NCBI GenBank assembly: GCA_003232155.1
Contig: QILY01000164.1
Location: forward strand, 1-18,196
Length of the DNA: 18,196 nucleotides
Reading direction: 5' to 3'
Source: Maribacter sp.
GTDB taxonomy: Bacteria; Bacteroidota; Bacteroidia; Flavobacteriales; Flavobacteriaceae
In this document: positions 1-6,577 of the stretch, piece by piece
How positions within the stretch are numbered: position 1 is the stretch's first letter
Layout: each line of letters opens with the position of its first letter
The notes under the pieces: generated by a model
What the model was told of the DNA's origin: nothing
The model's database searches: none
What the model saw: the letters and a program-made list of their open reading frames with translations, nothing else
Translations under genes and position numbers: made by a program

Positions 1-1226
1 TCTTCGATCCATTTAGACATATACTTGGTACTTGCCAAACTATGGTGCAGTAACATAGTCCCTATAAAATTAGATGCTCTATGCACTTCAATATTTTCTT
101 TGATATCAGTAATCTCTGACAACAATTTCTGCTCGTACATAACTTTGCTATACAACGTGTTAATAATTTGAATGCCGTTTTGTTGTGCTTTGCGCCATGC
201 CACTGTATTCGTATATAAATCTATTGCGGCTTTGGATATATCAGCGGCATTTTCTGCTATTATGCCATTCCATTCCAAAGTACCGTGCATGCCTTCTGCT
301 CCTATTGATGTAGTAACGCTAGGCGTTCCTGTTTGCATAGCATCGATAAGTTTTCCTTTTATTCCGGCACCAAAACGTAAGGGAGCTAAATTTACTCTTG
401 CCTTTGAAATGGTTTTATGGGCATCTTCTGCCCATCCTTCTATTAAAAAACCTTCATTGGGTTTATGCATCTGTTGCACTTGTTCGGGCAAATAACTTCC
501 GTAGATATGTAGTTGGGCTTTAGGCAGTGCTGCCCGTATCAAAGGCCAAATTTCTTTCTTTAACCAGATTATGGCATCTAAATTGGGTGCATGCTTCCCG
601 TTGCCTATACAAATAAAATCTTGTCGATCTTCAAAAGACAGCCAATTATTTGATTGTTTTTCATCAATGGTATCCAGTAAAAAAGGAAGGTGTATTACAA
701 TGCTTTTATCCATCTGAACAACATCTATAAGTAATTCCATCTCAAAAGTGGATATAATTAATGAAATATCGCAGCGGTAAATACTGGCAATTTCACGTTT
801 GGTCATATCATTCTGTAACCATAAATCCGTGGAAAATGAAATATTAGCTTTAAACGCCTTTTCTCTTGTATGCCTTAGGGAATGTAAATCTTCTGTATCA
901 AGAATACGAAGGGCTTTTGGTGTAAATTCAGCTACACGCCAACCAAACTGTTCTTCGGTCAAGAAACGGTCAAAAACAACTATTTCAGGACTTAGATCAG
1001 TTATGAATGTATCAAAACTAGTGTGGTTTAATTGAAGTGGTACTTTAGTAATGCCCAAAGATTCCAAATCAAATGAAAGTTCTGATTCGGCAGCTGTACT
1101 AGCAACTGTTATCCGGTACTCTTGTTCAAGAAAAAAATGGAGCAACTGCAACATGCGATTCCCCGCTGCAGTAGAATTGGACTCAGGCCAAACGAAGGCT
1201 ATTATGAGGAGTTGTTTATTTGACAT
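1..1226 (-). CDS. Glycosyltransferase, GT4/GT-B type (3' end beyond window)
   Basis: Translating the minus strand from the ATG at 1226-1224 gives 408 uninterrupted codons up to the window edge, so the C-terminus is missing. Residues 5-40 (LLIIAFVWPE, then AAGNRMLQLLHFF) look like the N-terminal Rossmann start of GT-B glycosyltransferases, where an acceptor loop follows the first strand. Residues 204-230 (FICIGNGKHAPNLDAIIWL) begin the second Rossmann domain. Residues 281-312 (APLRFGAGIKGKLIDAMQTG, then P and GAEG) match the conserved nucleotide-sugar-binding segment of GT4-like enzymes (PLR-G-GIKGK-hEA-). No signal peptide or membrane segment is visible, so it should be cytosolic or peripheral. 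Such enzymes transfer a sugar from a nucleotide-sugar donor in surface glycan synthesis; donor and acceptor cannot be told. Plus-strand open frames opposite it are antisense shadows. Confidence 0.85.
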   Translation of the reverse strand, partial: MSNKQLLIIAFVWPESNSTAAGNRMLQLLHFFLEQEYRITVASTAAESELSFDLESLGITKVPLQLNHTSFDTFITDLSPEIVVFDRFLTEEQFGWRVAEFTPKALRILDTEDLHSLRHTREKAFKANISFSTDLWLQNDMTKREIASIYRCDISLIISTFEMELLIDVVQMDKSIVIHLPFLLDTIDEKQSNNWLSFEDRQDFICIGNGKHAPNLDAIIWLKKEIWPLIRAALPKAQLHIYGSYLPEQVQQMHKPNEGFLIEGWAEDAHKTISKARVNLAPLRFGAGIKGKLIDAMQTGTPSVTTSIGAEGMHGTLEWNGIIAENAADISKAAIDLYTNTVAWRKAQQNGIQIINTLYSKVMYEQKLLSEITDIKENIEVHRASNFIGTMLLHHSLASTKYMSKWIE

Positions 1227-1389
1227 ATTAGTTGCTGGTTGACAGAATTAAGTTAGCAGTATATTAATGTATCCTTCTGGGGGGGGGAATCCCTCGCCTT
1301 TAGGCGAAACCCAAGCCCATCGGTTTTAGCCAACGGTAGTTTAGTATTTTTGACCGCCAAACAAACAACTGACAACCATCAACCAAAAT
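1227..1389. other. Intergenic gap with a 9-G homopolymer and a small hairpin
   Basis: This 163-bp gap separates the helicase stop from the glycosyltransferase start. It contains nine consecutive Gs at 1279-1287, unusual in an AT-rich genome, and a short inverted repeat TCGCC-TTTA-GGCGA at 1294-1307. There is no T-run after the hairpin on the minus strand, so I do not call a terminator. No open frame of interest was seen. Confidence 0.6.
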
Positions 1390-2955
1390 CTACATTCTCG
1401 CTGCAAACTTTTTAGAAATATTAGAACGCAGCTTTCGCTCGTAATCTTCTTCAAGCCATTCTTTGTAATTTTTGGTATTGTTCATAATGCAATAGGAATA
1501 TTGCCGAACGCGATACGTAATTTCTTCTTTGAGCAGTTTAGCCAAAATACGGGCATCAAACACATCTTCTGCATTTTCAATACATATAGTGGCGTGCTGT
1601 TCAATACTGTCTTCCAGTACGGTTTTTGATTTTTGGCCAAGGGCAAATATTCTTTTGTACTCTGCCTTAACATCGAACTCAATATTTTTAGATTTCGAGA
1701 ACTTAGCTTTTAAGGAAGCGGACATTTCATATATAAACTCCCGTTCAATATCCTCGTCATTTTTAATATTCTCTAAATAAAAATCAGGAAAATGGAATAT
1801 CTCTTGCCAATCAATAGGCGCGTTCCATAAGCCAAAACGGGCTACGTTATTCCCCATATCTACTACCGTAAACTTATTCTTATTGGGTAAAATACGAGAA
1901 CCACGACCAATCATTTGAAAGTAGAGGGTCAAAGAACGTGTGGCCCTGTTCAGAATTATGGTTTCTACCGTAGGTTCATCAAAACCTGTGGTAAGAATAC
2001 TTACTGATGTTAAAATAGCATCAGGAGTTTCAGAAAACCATTGTAATATCTCACGCCGTTCCGAAGCGTTATTTTTATTATCTAAATGTCTGATATTGTA
2101 TCCGGCCTTGTTAAAAATCCCATATACATATTTTGAAGTATTGATGCCGTTATTAAAAATCAAGGTTTTTGTGCCTCTTGCTATTTCAGTATACGCATTC
2201 ACAAGCTTACCAAGCATACTTTGGTTTCCGTATAGCTCATCAGAAGATTTAACCGTATAATCACCGCTAATGCCTAATTTCAGGCTTTGTAAACTCACGT
2301 CATAATTATAGACATTTGCCTTTGCCAAAAATTTCTTTTTTATCAATGATGCGATTGACTCCCCAACAATCAACTTTTGATAGTTGTCTTTCATGGGAAG
2401 TTTAATATTGGAACTCAAAGGCGTTGCGGTTACCCCTAGAATGATAGAGTTTTCAAAATATTTAAAAAGTTTACGAAAAGAATTATAATGTGCCTCATCA
2501 ATAATAACTAAACCAATATTGTTGATCTCTACTTTTTCTTCTTGTAACCTATTGTTCAAGGTTTCGACCATAGCAACGAAACATGCGTACTCATCTTGGT
2601 CACGCAGTTCTTTGACCTCACTATTGATGATTTTATTATGGACCCCAAAACCACTCAGCATTTTCGAAGTTTGCGCACTAAGTTCAATACGATGGGTAAG
2701 AACTACTACCTTTTTTTGGGTTTCTTGAATATATCTACGGGCGATTTCAGAAAAAACCACAGTTTTTCCACCACCTGTAGGTAGTTGGTACAACAAGTTC
2801 AATGTACCGTCAGATGCTCTAAAATACTTGAAAATTGTATTCAAATCTTCTACTTGATAGTCATAAAGCGTTTTTTCTGTAGTGTCTTTGTCCAACTTCA
2901 AGTGATTAGCTGTATTTAGTTTTTGATTGAAAATGTTGCAAGGGTAATTTTGCAA
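1390..2955 (-). CDS. SF2 DEAD/DEAH-box helicase (ResIII type)
   Basis: A 521-residue superfamily 2 helicase with ATP-dependent nucleic-acid translocase motifs in order: aromatic/Q-like YDYQ at 31-34, Walker A LPTGGGKT at 58-65, motif II DEAH at 153-156, motif III TAT at 176-178, motif V TTGFDEP at 322-328 and motif VI QMIGRGSR at 347-354. This resembles the ResIII/Ssl2-like core that remodels DNA or RNA; the substrate is unknown. About 130 residues follow the core without recognisable motifs. The start is uncertain. The frame has no ATG before Walker A; the given start is TTG, and TTG codons at 2901 and 2895 (residues 19 and 21) are alternatives that would begin close to the Q-like motif. No nuclease or methylase partner lies next to it, so a defence role is not supported. 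Confidence 0.85.
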   Translation of the reverse strand: MQNYPCNIFNQKLNTANHLKLDKDTTEKTLYDYQVEDLNTIFKYFRASDGTLNLLYQLPTGGGKTVVFSEIARRYIQETQKKVVVLTHRIELSAQTSKMLSGFGVHNKIINSEVKELRDQDEYACFVAMVETLNNRLQEEKVEINNIGLVIIDEAHYNSFRKLFKYFENSIILGVTATPLSSNIKLPMKDNYQKLIVGESIASLIKKKFLAKANVYNYDVSLQSLKLGISGDYTVKSSDELYGNQSMLGKLVNAYTEIARGTKTLIFNNGINTSKYVYGIFNKAGYNIRHLDNKNNASERREILQWFSETPDAILTSVSILTTGFDEPTVETIILNRATRSLTLYFQMIGRGSRILPNKNKFTVVDMGNNVARFGLWNAPIDWQEIFHFPDFYLENIKNDEDIEREFIYEMSASLKAKFSKSKNIEFDVKAEYKRIFALGQKSKTVLEDSIEQHATICIENAEDVFDARILAKLLKEEITYRVRQYSYCIMNNTKNYKEWLEEDYERKLRSNISKKFAARM

Positions 2956-3052
2956 AACTAACAGATTTTTATACTTGAAAGAAATATAATACTTAAAATC
3001 TGTGCAAAGTTGGTTGAATTGGTGCTATAAAAGTCAATCATAATAAAGGTTA

Positions 3053-3982
3053 TCAATACCCTTTTGATTTTGACACAAGATTCAATAATGGTTTACCTGA
3101 TTTCATACGTTTATAGTTCTCCAAAATTTGAGGAACTACTGATTGAGTATCTGAAACACTGGCATAATGCGGTGTCATATGAACTTTATCATGCTGCCAA
3201 AACGGATGGTCTTTCGATAAAGGTTCTTGGTGGTATACATCCAAAGCTGCACCAGATAGGTGTCCGTTATCCAATACTTGCAATATATCTTCATCTACCA
3301 AATGCCCACCTCTAGCTACATTTATGACATATGCACCTATAGGTAATTGTTCAAAAAGGTCTTTATTGAGTATACCTGTAGTAGTATGGGTCAAGGGCAG
3401 TAAACAGACTAGTATTTGGGTGGTAGATAAAAAATTGGTCAGTTCTTCTTGCCCAGCATAGGTTTTTATACCTTTTAGGGATTTCTTTGATAAGGACCAT
3501 CCTTGCGTTTTAAATCCAAAACGGATTAAATCTTTACTCAAAACAGTACCTATAGCTCCAAGTCCCATAATGCCAACGGTAAAATCGGCAATACGATGAT
3601 AGTCCATAGGTTTCCATAAACTGTTTATTTGGTTGATTTTATATTGGTTCAAGTGCTTTAAATGACTAAAAATAACCGCTATCACATATTCTGACATATC
3701 ACTGGCCAACATAGTATCAACTACTCTTGTAATGGGCAAATGGGTAGGGGCATCAGCATCTTCGAATATAAAATCGACCCCTGCCCCGCTTGAAGCTATA
3801 TATTTTAAATTCGGGTAAGCTACGAGTGTCCCGTTCGGATGTTTCCAGACCAAGGCAACTTCAACTTCTTCTTTGTCATGCTCCTCTAAATAACTATAAA
3901 CAGGAATATCAGGCGCAATAGCTTTAATCGCTGCTACCCAGACATCCATTTTATCGTCTTGTCTAATAATTACTATGCTCAT
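3053..3982 (-). CDS. D-2-hydroxyacid dehydrogenase (GhrA-like glyoxylate/hydroxypyruvate reductase)
   Basis: A 309-residue cytosolic NAD(P)H-dependent oxidoreductase of the D-isomer-specific 2-hydroxyacid dehydrogenase family, which interconverts 2-keto and D-2-hydroxy acids. Residues 137-146 (GIMGLGAIGT) form the GxGxxG dinucleotide-binding turn. The catalytic triad is in place: Arg224 in NVARGGHLVDE, Glu253 in DVYHQEPL and His272 in HMTPHYASV. The length and the motif HPFW before the histidine fit the GhrA subgroup that reduces glyoxylate and hydroxypyruvate. The ATG start at 3982 precedes the expected beta-strand (SIVIIRQDD). It is flanked by 97- and 140-bp gaps, so it is probably its own transcription unit. 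Substrate assignment is family-level only. Confidence 0.88.
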   Translation of the reverse strand: MSIVIIRQDDKMDVWVAAIKAIAPDIPVYSYLEEHDKEEVEVALVWKHPNGTLVAYPNLKYIASSGAGVDFIFEDADAPTHLPITRVVDTMLASDMSEYVIAVIFSHLKHLNQYKINQINSLWKPMDYHRIADFTVGIMGLGAIGTVLSKDLIRFGFKTQGWSLSKKSLKGIKTYAGQEELTNFLSTTQILVCLLPLTHTTTGILNKDLFEQLPIGAYVINVARGGHLVDEDILQVLDNGHLSGAALDVYHQEPLSKDHPFWQHDKVHMTPHYASVSDTQSVVPQILENYKRMKSGKPLLNLVSKSKGY

Positions 3983-4122
3983 AAGGTGTTCTTTAACCGA
4001 TATTCTATTTCTACTTTTACTCCCAATCGGATTTAATTCTTTATGGTTTTCTTTACTAGGTCAAGTATTGATATGGTTTGATACGAATTTCACGAATTAA
4101 CACTAATTTTTTTCGATGATAT
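3983..4122. other. Intergenic gap with decameric AATTCGTG-like motif
   Basis: This gap between two minus-strand genes holds, on the minus strand, AATTAGTG, then AATTCGTG, then ATTCGTAT at about 10-nt spacing (4080-4108). No hairpin terminator or convincing promoter was seen. Confidence 0.4.
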
Positions 4123-4632
4123 TTAATCAATAATATCTAAAACCCTGGAAAACTCTTCACCATGAAGCCATTCTTGATCTTGTGTGTTTTGATAAATCTT
4201 TATAATTCTATCTTTAAAATCATGTAGCAATCCGTTAACAGAAATAAAATGTACAGCTTCATTGAAAGAATTTAGCATACTCTTATAAAAAGCATCGGGC
4301 ACGTTTTTGTCTTGAGAAAATGATTGGCCGATCTCAAGATTGTACAGCATCACATCAGCAATTAAATGTGGGTCAACTCCTAACTTTATATAATGTTTAA
4401 TATATTTTTGGGCAACAGAACGTCTTGCTTTTGGTTTTTTTCTTTTTAAAGGATAATATTCATTAGATATTTTAGTCTTCGCTTCTTGTACCAGCTTACC
4501 TTCTTTGGGGTTAAATACAAAATCATAATACTCTTTAACGAGTGGAAAACGAAGGTAAAGATCGAGTATCTGTACTTCAAGTTCTTTCTTTTTTAAACCA
4601 GTCAGATATTTTTGAAGTGCTCTTTTACCCAT
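4123..4632 (-). CDS. DUF6155 family protein
   Basis: A 169-residue soluble, basic protein of unknown function starting MGKRALQKYLTGL with ATG. Residues 1-30 form a predicted helix (KKELEVQILDLYLRF). A central stretch at 40-75 includes FNPKEGKL and the basic segment KRKKPKARRSVAQKYIKHYI, followed by GVDPHLIADVMLYNLEIGQ at about 90-110. I recognise this pattern from the flavobacterial DUF6155 family from memory; it could not be confirmed here. There is no signal peptide, membrane segment or catalytic motif. It is transcribed away from the palindromic element at 4675 and the divergent sigma-factor gene. Confidence 0.75.
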   Translation of the reverse strand: MGKRALQKYLTGLKKKELEVQILDLYLRFPLVKEYYDFVFNPKEGKLVQEAKTKISNEYYPLKRKKPKARRSVAQKYIKHYIKLGVDPHLIADVMLYNLEIGQSFSQDKNVPDAFYKSMLNSFNEAVHFISVNGLLHDFKDRIIKIYQNTQDQEWLHGEEFSRVLDIID

Positions 4633-4674
4633 ACTTTATAATTTACAGTTTCAAAAATACATCATGACAGTTTA

Positions 4675-4849
4675 TTAAACCCGGATTATGCATTAGAACT
4701 TTGTTATGAGCGATACAACTACAATAAAATATGACTTTTTAAAGTTTCTCCATAGCACCGCTACGGTTAAACTTAAAAAAGTAGTGAAACGGTATATTTT
4801 GAAGTAGTTTTAAGGCGGAATAGATTTTCTAATTCATAATCCGGGTTAA
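4675..4849. repeat. Palindromic MITE-like element, type A
   Basis: A roughly 175-bp imperfect inverted repeat. The left arm (4675-4698, containing ACCCGGATTATGCATTAGAA) is the reverse complement of the right arm (4827-4849, containing TTCTAATTCATAATCCGGGT) with one mismatch and one indel. Inside, CTTTTTAAAGTTT pairs with AAACTTAAAAAAG, closing on an apical hairpin CATAGCACCGCTACGG at 4751-4766. ACCCGG...CCGGGT is flanked by TAA on both sides (4676-4678 and 4847-4849), a possible 3-bp target duplication, although other copies also end in TTAA. It contains no open reading frame of note. It would fold into a long hairpin if transcribed. Confidence 0.75.
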
Positions 4850-4927
4850 TTCAAAAAATTCAACGAAGTGACTGATTTGAAGCTATTTAGAACCGGAATA
4901 AATTTTCTAATACATAATCTGGGTTAA
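4850..4927. repeat. Truncated right half of a second type A element
   Basis: Directly after the type A element, this 78-bp segment aligns with its right half: GAAGTGACTG...ATTTGAAG matches GTAGTGAAACGG...TTTTGAAG, then CCGGAATAAATTTTCTAAT matches GCGGAATAGATTTTCTAAT, and both end at the same ...GGGTTAA terminus (4905-4927 here). The left arm and apical core are missing, so it looks like a solo half-copy or a deletion remnant. Confidence 0.65.
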
Positions 4928-5049
4928 AGCGAATTCATCACTATAAAAAAATACTGATAAATTTTGTATAAGAATATGGCTGTGCTTTTGGAAAAGATAT
5001 AATAAAGATGTATTATGAGTTCTTGTAAAATTTAGAAATTCAATTATAT
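4928..5049. other. Leader region upstream of the sigma-factor gene
   Basis: This AT-rich stretch between the repeat remnant and the sigma-factor ATG must hold its promoter unless the repeats do. TAAATTTTG near 4971 is one base off the Bacteroidota -7 pattern TAnnTTTG, and TATAAT occurs at 4998-5003 without a suitable -35 partner. I do not commit to either. Confidence 0.3.
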
Positions 5050-5913
5050 ATGAGGCAACTAAAGATTATCAAGCAAGTAACCAATAGAGAATCAAAATCA
5101 TTGGATAAATACTTGCAAGATATCAGTAAAATAGATTTAATTACAGCATCTGAAGAAGTAGAGTTAGCACAACGTATACGTACTGGAGATCAATGGGCGT
5201 TAGAAAAATTGACAACAGCAAATTTACGATTTGTAGTTTCAGTTGCTAAACAATATCAAAATCAAGGTTTAAAATTACCAGATTTAATAAACGAAGGAAA
5301 TTTAGGCTTAGTAAAAGCGGCCAAGCGTTTTGATGAAACCCGTGGTTTCAAGTTTATATCGTATGCCGTATGGTGGATCAGACAATCTATTTTACAGGCT
5401 TTGGCAGAACAATCGCGTGTGGTACGATTGCCTTTGAACAAGATTGGATCTATTAATAAAATAAAAAAGGCATTCTCTTACCTTGAACAAACGCACGAAC
5501 GCCAACCTTCTCCTGAAGAGATAGCTAAAGAACTGGAAATGACTGTAAATGAAGTAAAGCAGTCCATGAAGAATTCAGGTAGGCACGTTTCTATGGATGC
5601 ACCATTGCGTGAGGGCGAAGATTCAAACTTATATGATGTTGTACGCTCAGGAGAATCTCCAAGACCTGATATGGCATTATTACAGCAGTCATTGAATATA
5701 GAAATAGTTAGGGCTTTAGAAACATTATCGCCAAGAGAAGCCGATGTAGTAAAATTGTATTATGGTATTGGAGATCAACAATCAATGACCCTTGCGGAAA
5801 TTGGCCAAACTTTTGACCTTACCCGCGAAAGAGTACGACAGATTCGTGAAAAAGCCATTCGAAAGCTGCGTCACAATTCTAGAAGTAAGTTGCTCAAAAC
5901 ATATTTAGGATAG
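5050..5913 (+). CDS. rpoD: RNA polymerase sigma factor, RpoD/SigA family
   Basis: A 287-residue group 1/2 sigma-70 factor that directs core RNA polymerase to promoters. Region 1.2 is at about 17-47 (SLDKYLQDISKIDLITASEE). Region 2 is at about 56-125, with NLRFVVSVAKQYQNQGL, the core-binding DLINEGNLGL and the -10 recognition helix ISYAVWWIRQSI. Region 3 is at about 126-205 (RLPLNKIGSINKI, HVSMDAPL). Region 4 is at about 225-287 (ETLSPREADVV, TLAEIGQTFDLTRERVRQIR). Region 1.1 is absent, as is usual for Bacteroidota RpoD proteins of about 286-288 residues. Several positions (YYGIGDQQSMTLAEIGQ, KAIRKLRHNS) depart from the flavobacterial primary sigma sequence as I remember it, so this may be a second, RpoD-like paralogue. 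It is a single gene between palindromic repeats, closed by a strong terminator. Confidence 0.93.
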   Translation: MRQLKIIKQVTNRESKSLDKYLQDISKIDLITASEEVELAQRIRTGDQWALEKLTTANLRFVVSVAKQYQNQGLKLPDLINEGNLGLVKAAKRFDETRGFKFISYAVWWIRQSILQALAEQSRVVRLPLNKIGSINKIKKAFSYLEQTHERQPSPEEIAKELEMTVNEVKQSMKNSGRHVSMDAPLREGEDSNLYDVVRSGESPRPDMALLQQSLNIEIVRALETLSPREADVVKLYYGIGDQQSMTLAEIGQTFDLTRERVRQIREKAIRKLRHNSRSKLLKTYLG

Positions 5914-5933
5914 TTAAAAATGCTTCTTAAACT

Positions 5934-5970
5934 AAAAAGACCGCTAAGTATAATACTTAGCGGTCTTTTT
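5934..5970. terminator. Symmetric intrinsic terminator after the sigma-factor gene
   Basis: AAAAAGACCGCTAAGTA (5934-5950) and its exact reverse complement TACTTAGCGGTCTTTTT (5954-5970) form a 17-bp perfect stem with a TAA loop. GC-rich pairs sit in the middle and a T-run closes the right side. Because the A/T tails are symmetric it can act on both strands, ending sigma-factor transcripts and also minus-strand transcripts arriving through the 6.1-6.4 kb region. Confidence 0.9.
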
Positions 5971-5996
5971 ATACAATGAATTAAAACAGTAGCTTA

Positions 5997-6158
5997 GAGG
6001 CTGTTTTGAAATATGTCGTTAGAATTGTTATTACCTATTTTTGATGTAGAACAAGGCAAAATTTTTAAGCATAGCCTCGCTACGGTTCAAAAATTTTAAC
6101 GAAGTTATGCGCAAAAAGAGGTAATAAGAAAATAACCGAGATATTTCAAAACAGCCTC
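5997..6158. repeat. Palindromic MITE-like element, type B
   Basis: This 162-bp element begins GAGGCTGTTTTGAAATAT and ends with its exact reverse complement ATATTTCAAAACAGCCTC. Pairing continues inward imperfectly (TTATTACCTATTTTTG against CAAAAAGAGGTAATAA) to an inner AAAATTTTT arm and an apical hairpin CATAGCCTCGCTACGG at 6070-6085. It is flanked by TTA on both sides (5994-5996 and 6159-6161), consistent with a 3-bp target duplication. Ends of the form GAGGCTGT...AAA are common among insertion-sequence terminal repeats, so a non-autonomous IS derivative is likely; no transposase is present in the window. Confidence 0.78.
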
Positions 6159-6263
6159 TTAACTAAAGTTTAATTTATTGATTTCATAATCGCTTAAAAT
6201 TTCATTTAAATGCTCAATGAAATTCATGTAAGCTGCATTGTCTGGGTTTTGATTTGCCATCAT
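6159..6263 (-). CDS. Hypothetical micro-protein 1 (34 aa)
   Basis: A short frame starts at the double ATG 6263-6258 and ends at TAA (6161-6159). The 34-residue product has a probable amphipathic helix with YMNFIEHLNEILSDYEI. Its neighbour 35 bp upstream encodes a 32-residue protein with YLSFLQELNEILSINEL at the same relative position, so the two are tandem paralogues. That homology is the main reason to treat frames this short as real. The stop codon is the TTA copy flanking the type B element, so the element sits immediately after the coding sequence. There are no Cys, membrane or signal features. Function is unknown; the acidic helix suggests a protein-binding peptide. Confidence 0.45.
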   Translation of the reverse strand: MMANQNPDNAAYMNFIEHLNEILSDYEINKLNFS

Positions 6264-6298
6264 AAGTTTAGTGTTTAAAAAATATAGGGTGGTATAGA

Positions 6299-6397
6299 CT
6301 ACATATAATCTATCTCAACCAATTCATTTATGCTTAAAATTTCATTTAATTCTTGAAGAAATGATAGGTATTCCTCTCCGTAGGTGTCGTAAAGCAT
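6299..6397 (-). CDS. Hypothetical micro-protein 2 (32 aa)
   Basis: ATG at 6397-6395 and TAG at 6301-6299 define an acidic 32-residue peptide whose core YLSFLQELNEILSINEL matches micro-protein 1 at Y, F and LNEILS, with conservative changes between. At DNA level the shared core is TTAAATGAAATTTTAAGC in both, with flanking codons diverged. A Bacteroidota-type promoter candidate lies about 50 bp upstream. It is the first of two co-oriented small genes, 180 bp downstream of the YaiO-like gene's stop, so read-through from the large operon is also possible. No known family recognised. Confidence 0.45.
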   Translation of the reverse strand: MLYDTYGEEYLSFLQELNEILSINELVEIDYM

Positions 6398-6577
6398 TGT
6401 TTTCGGGTTAAGTTTACTATTGATTTGGGTTACAATAATTATACTATAAACATACCTATAACGTAATGACAAAGCAATAAATTGTGGTGAAACCCGCTTT
6501 TTTTGTTGTGAACTTATTGAACTCGTCTTGAGTTACACAGGTATCTCTCTTTACATTTATAGTATTCTACTTTAAAA
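6398..6577. other. Intergenic region between YaiO-like gene and micro-ORFs
   Basis: This 180-bp spacer carries the promoter candidate at 6447-6477 and a weak 5-bp hairpin (AACTC/GAGTT, 6520-6534) without a T-run. No other open frame was found on the minus strand. Confidence 0.4.
6447..6477 (-). promoter_or_regulatory. Candidate Bacteroidota promoter for the micro-ORFs
   Basis: On the minus strand TTG (6477-6475) is followed after 20 nt by TATGTTTA (6454-6447), which matches seven of the eight positions of the Bacteroidota -7 element TAnnTTTG at an acceptable distance from a -33 TTG. The predicted transcript would start near 6440 and have a leader of about 40 nt before micro-ORF 2. Confidence 0.35.

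Noticed and set aside
172..1242. Several plus-strand open frames
   Set aside because: They lie opposite an uninterrupted 408-codon glycosyltransferase frame with clear motifs on the minus strand.
1390..2955. Helicase as part of a defence island
   Set aside because: No nuclease, methylase, or other defence gene is adjacent; neighbours are metabolic or glycan genes.
4675..4927. CRISPR-like array
   Set aside because: The repeats are inverted and long-armed, only one direct pair exists, spacing is irregular, and no cas genes are present.
4998..5003. TATAAT upstream of the sigma-factor gene
   Set aside because: Bacteroidota promoters use TTTG/TAnnTTTG-type elements, and no -35 partner is at proper distance.
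6520..6534. Hairpin downstream of the YaiO-like gene as terminator
   Set aside because: Only a 5-bp stem and no T-run on the minus strand.
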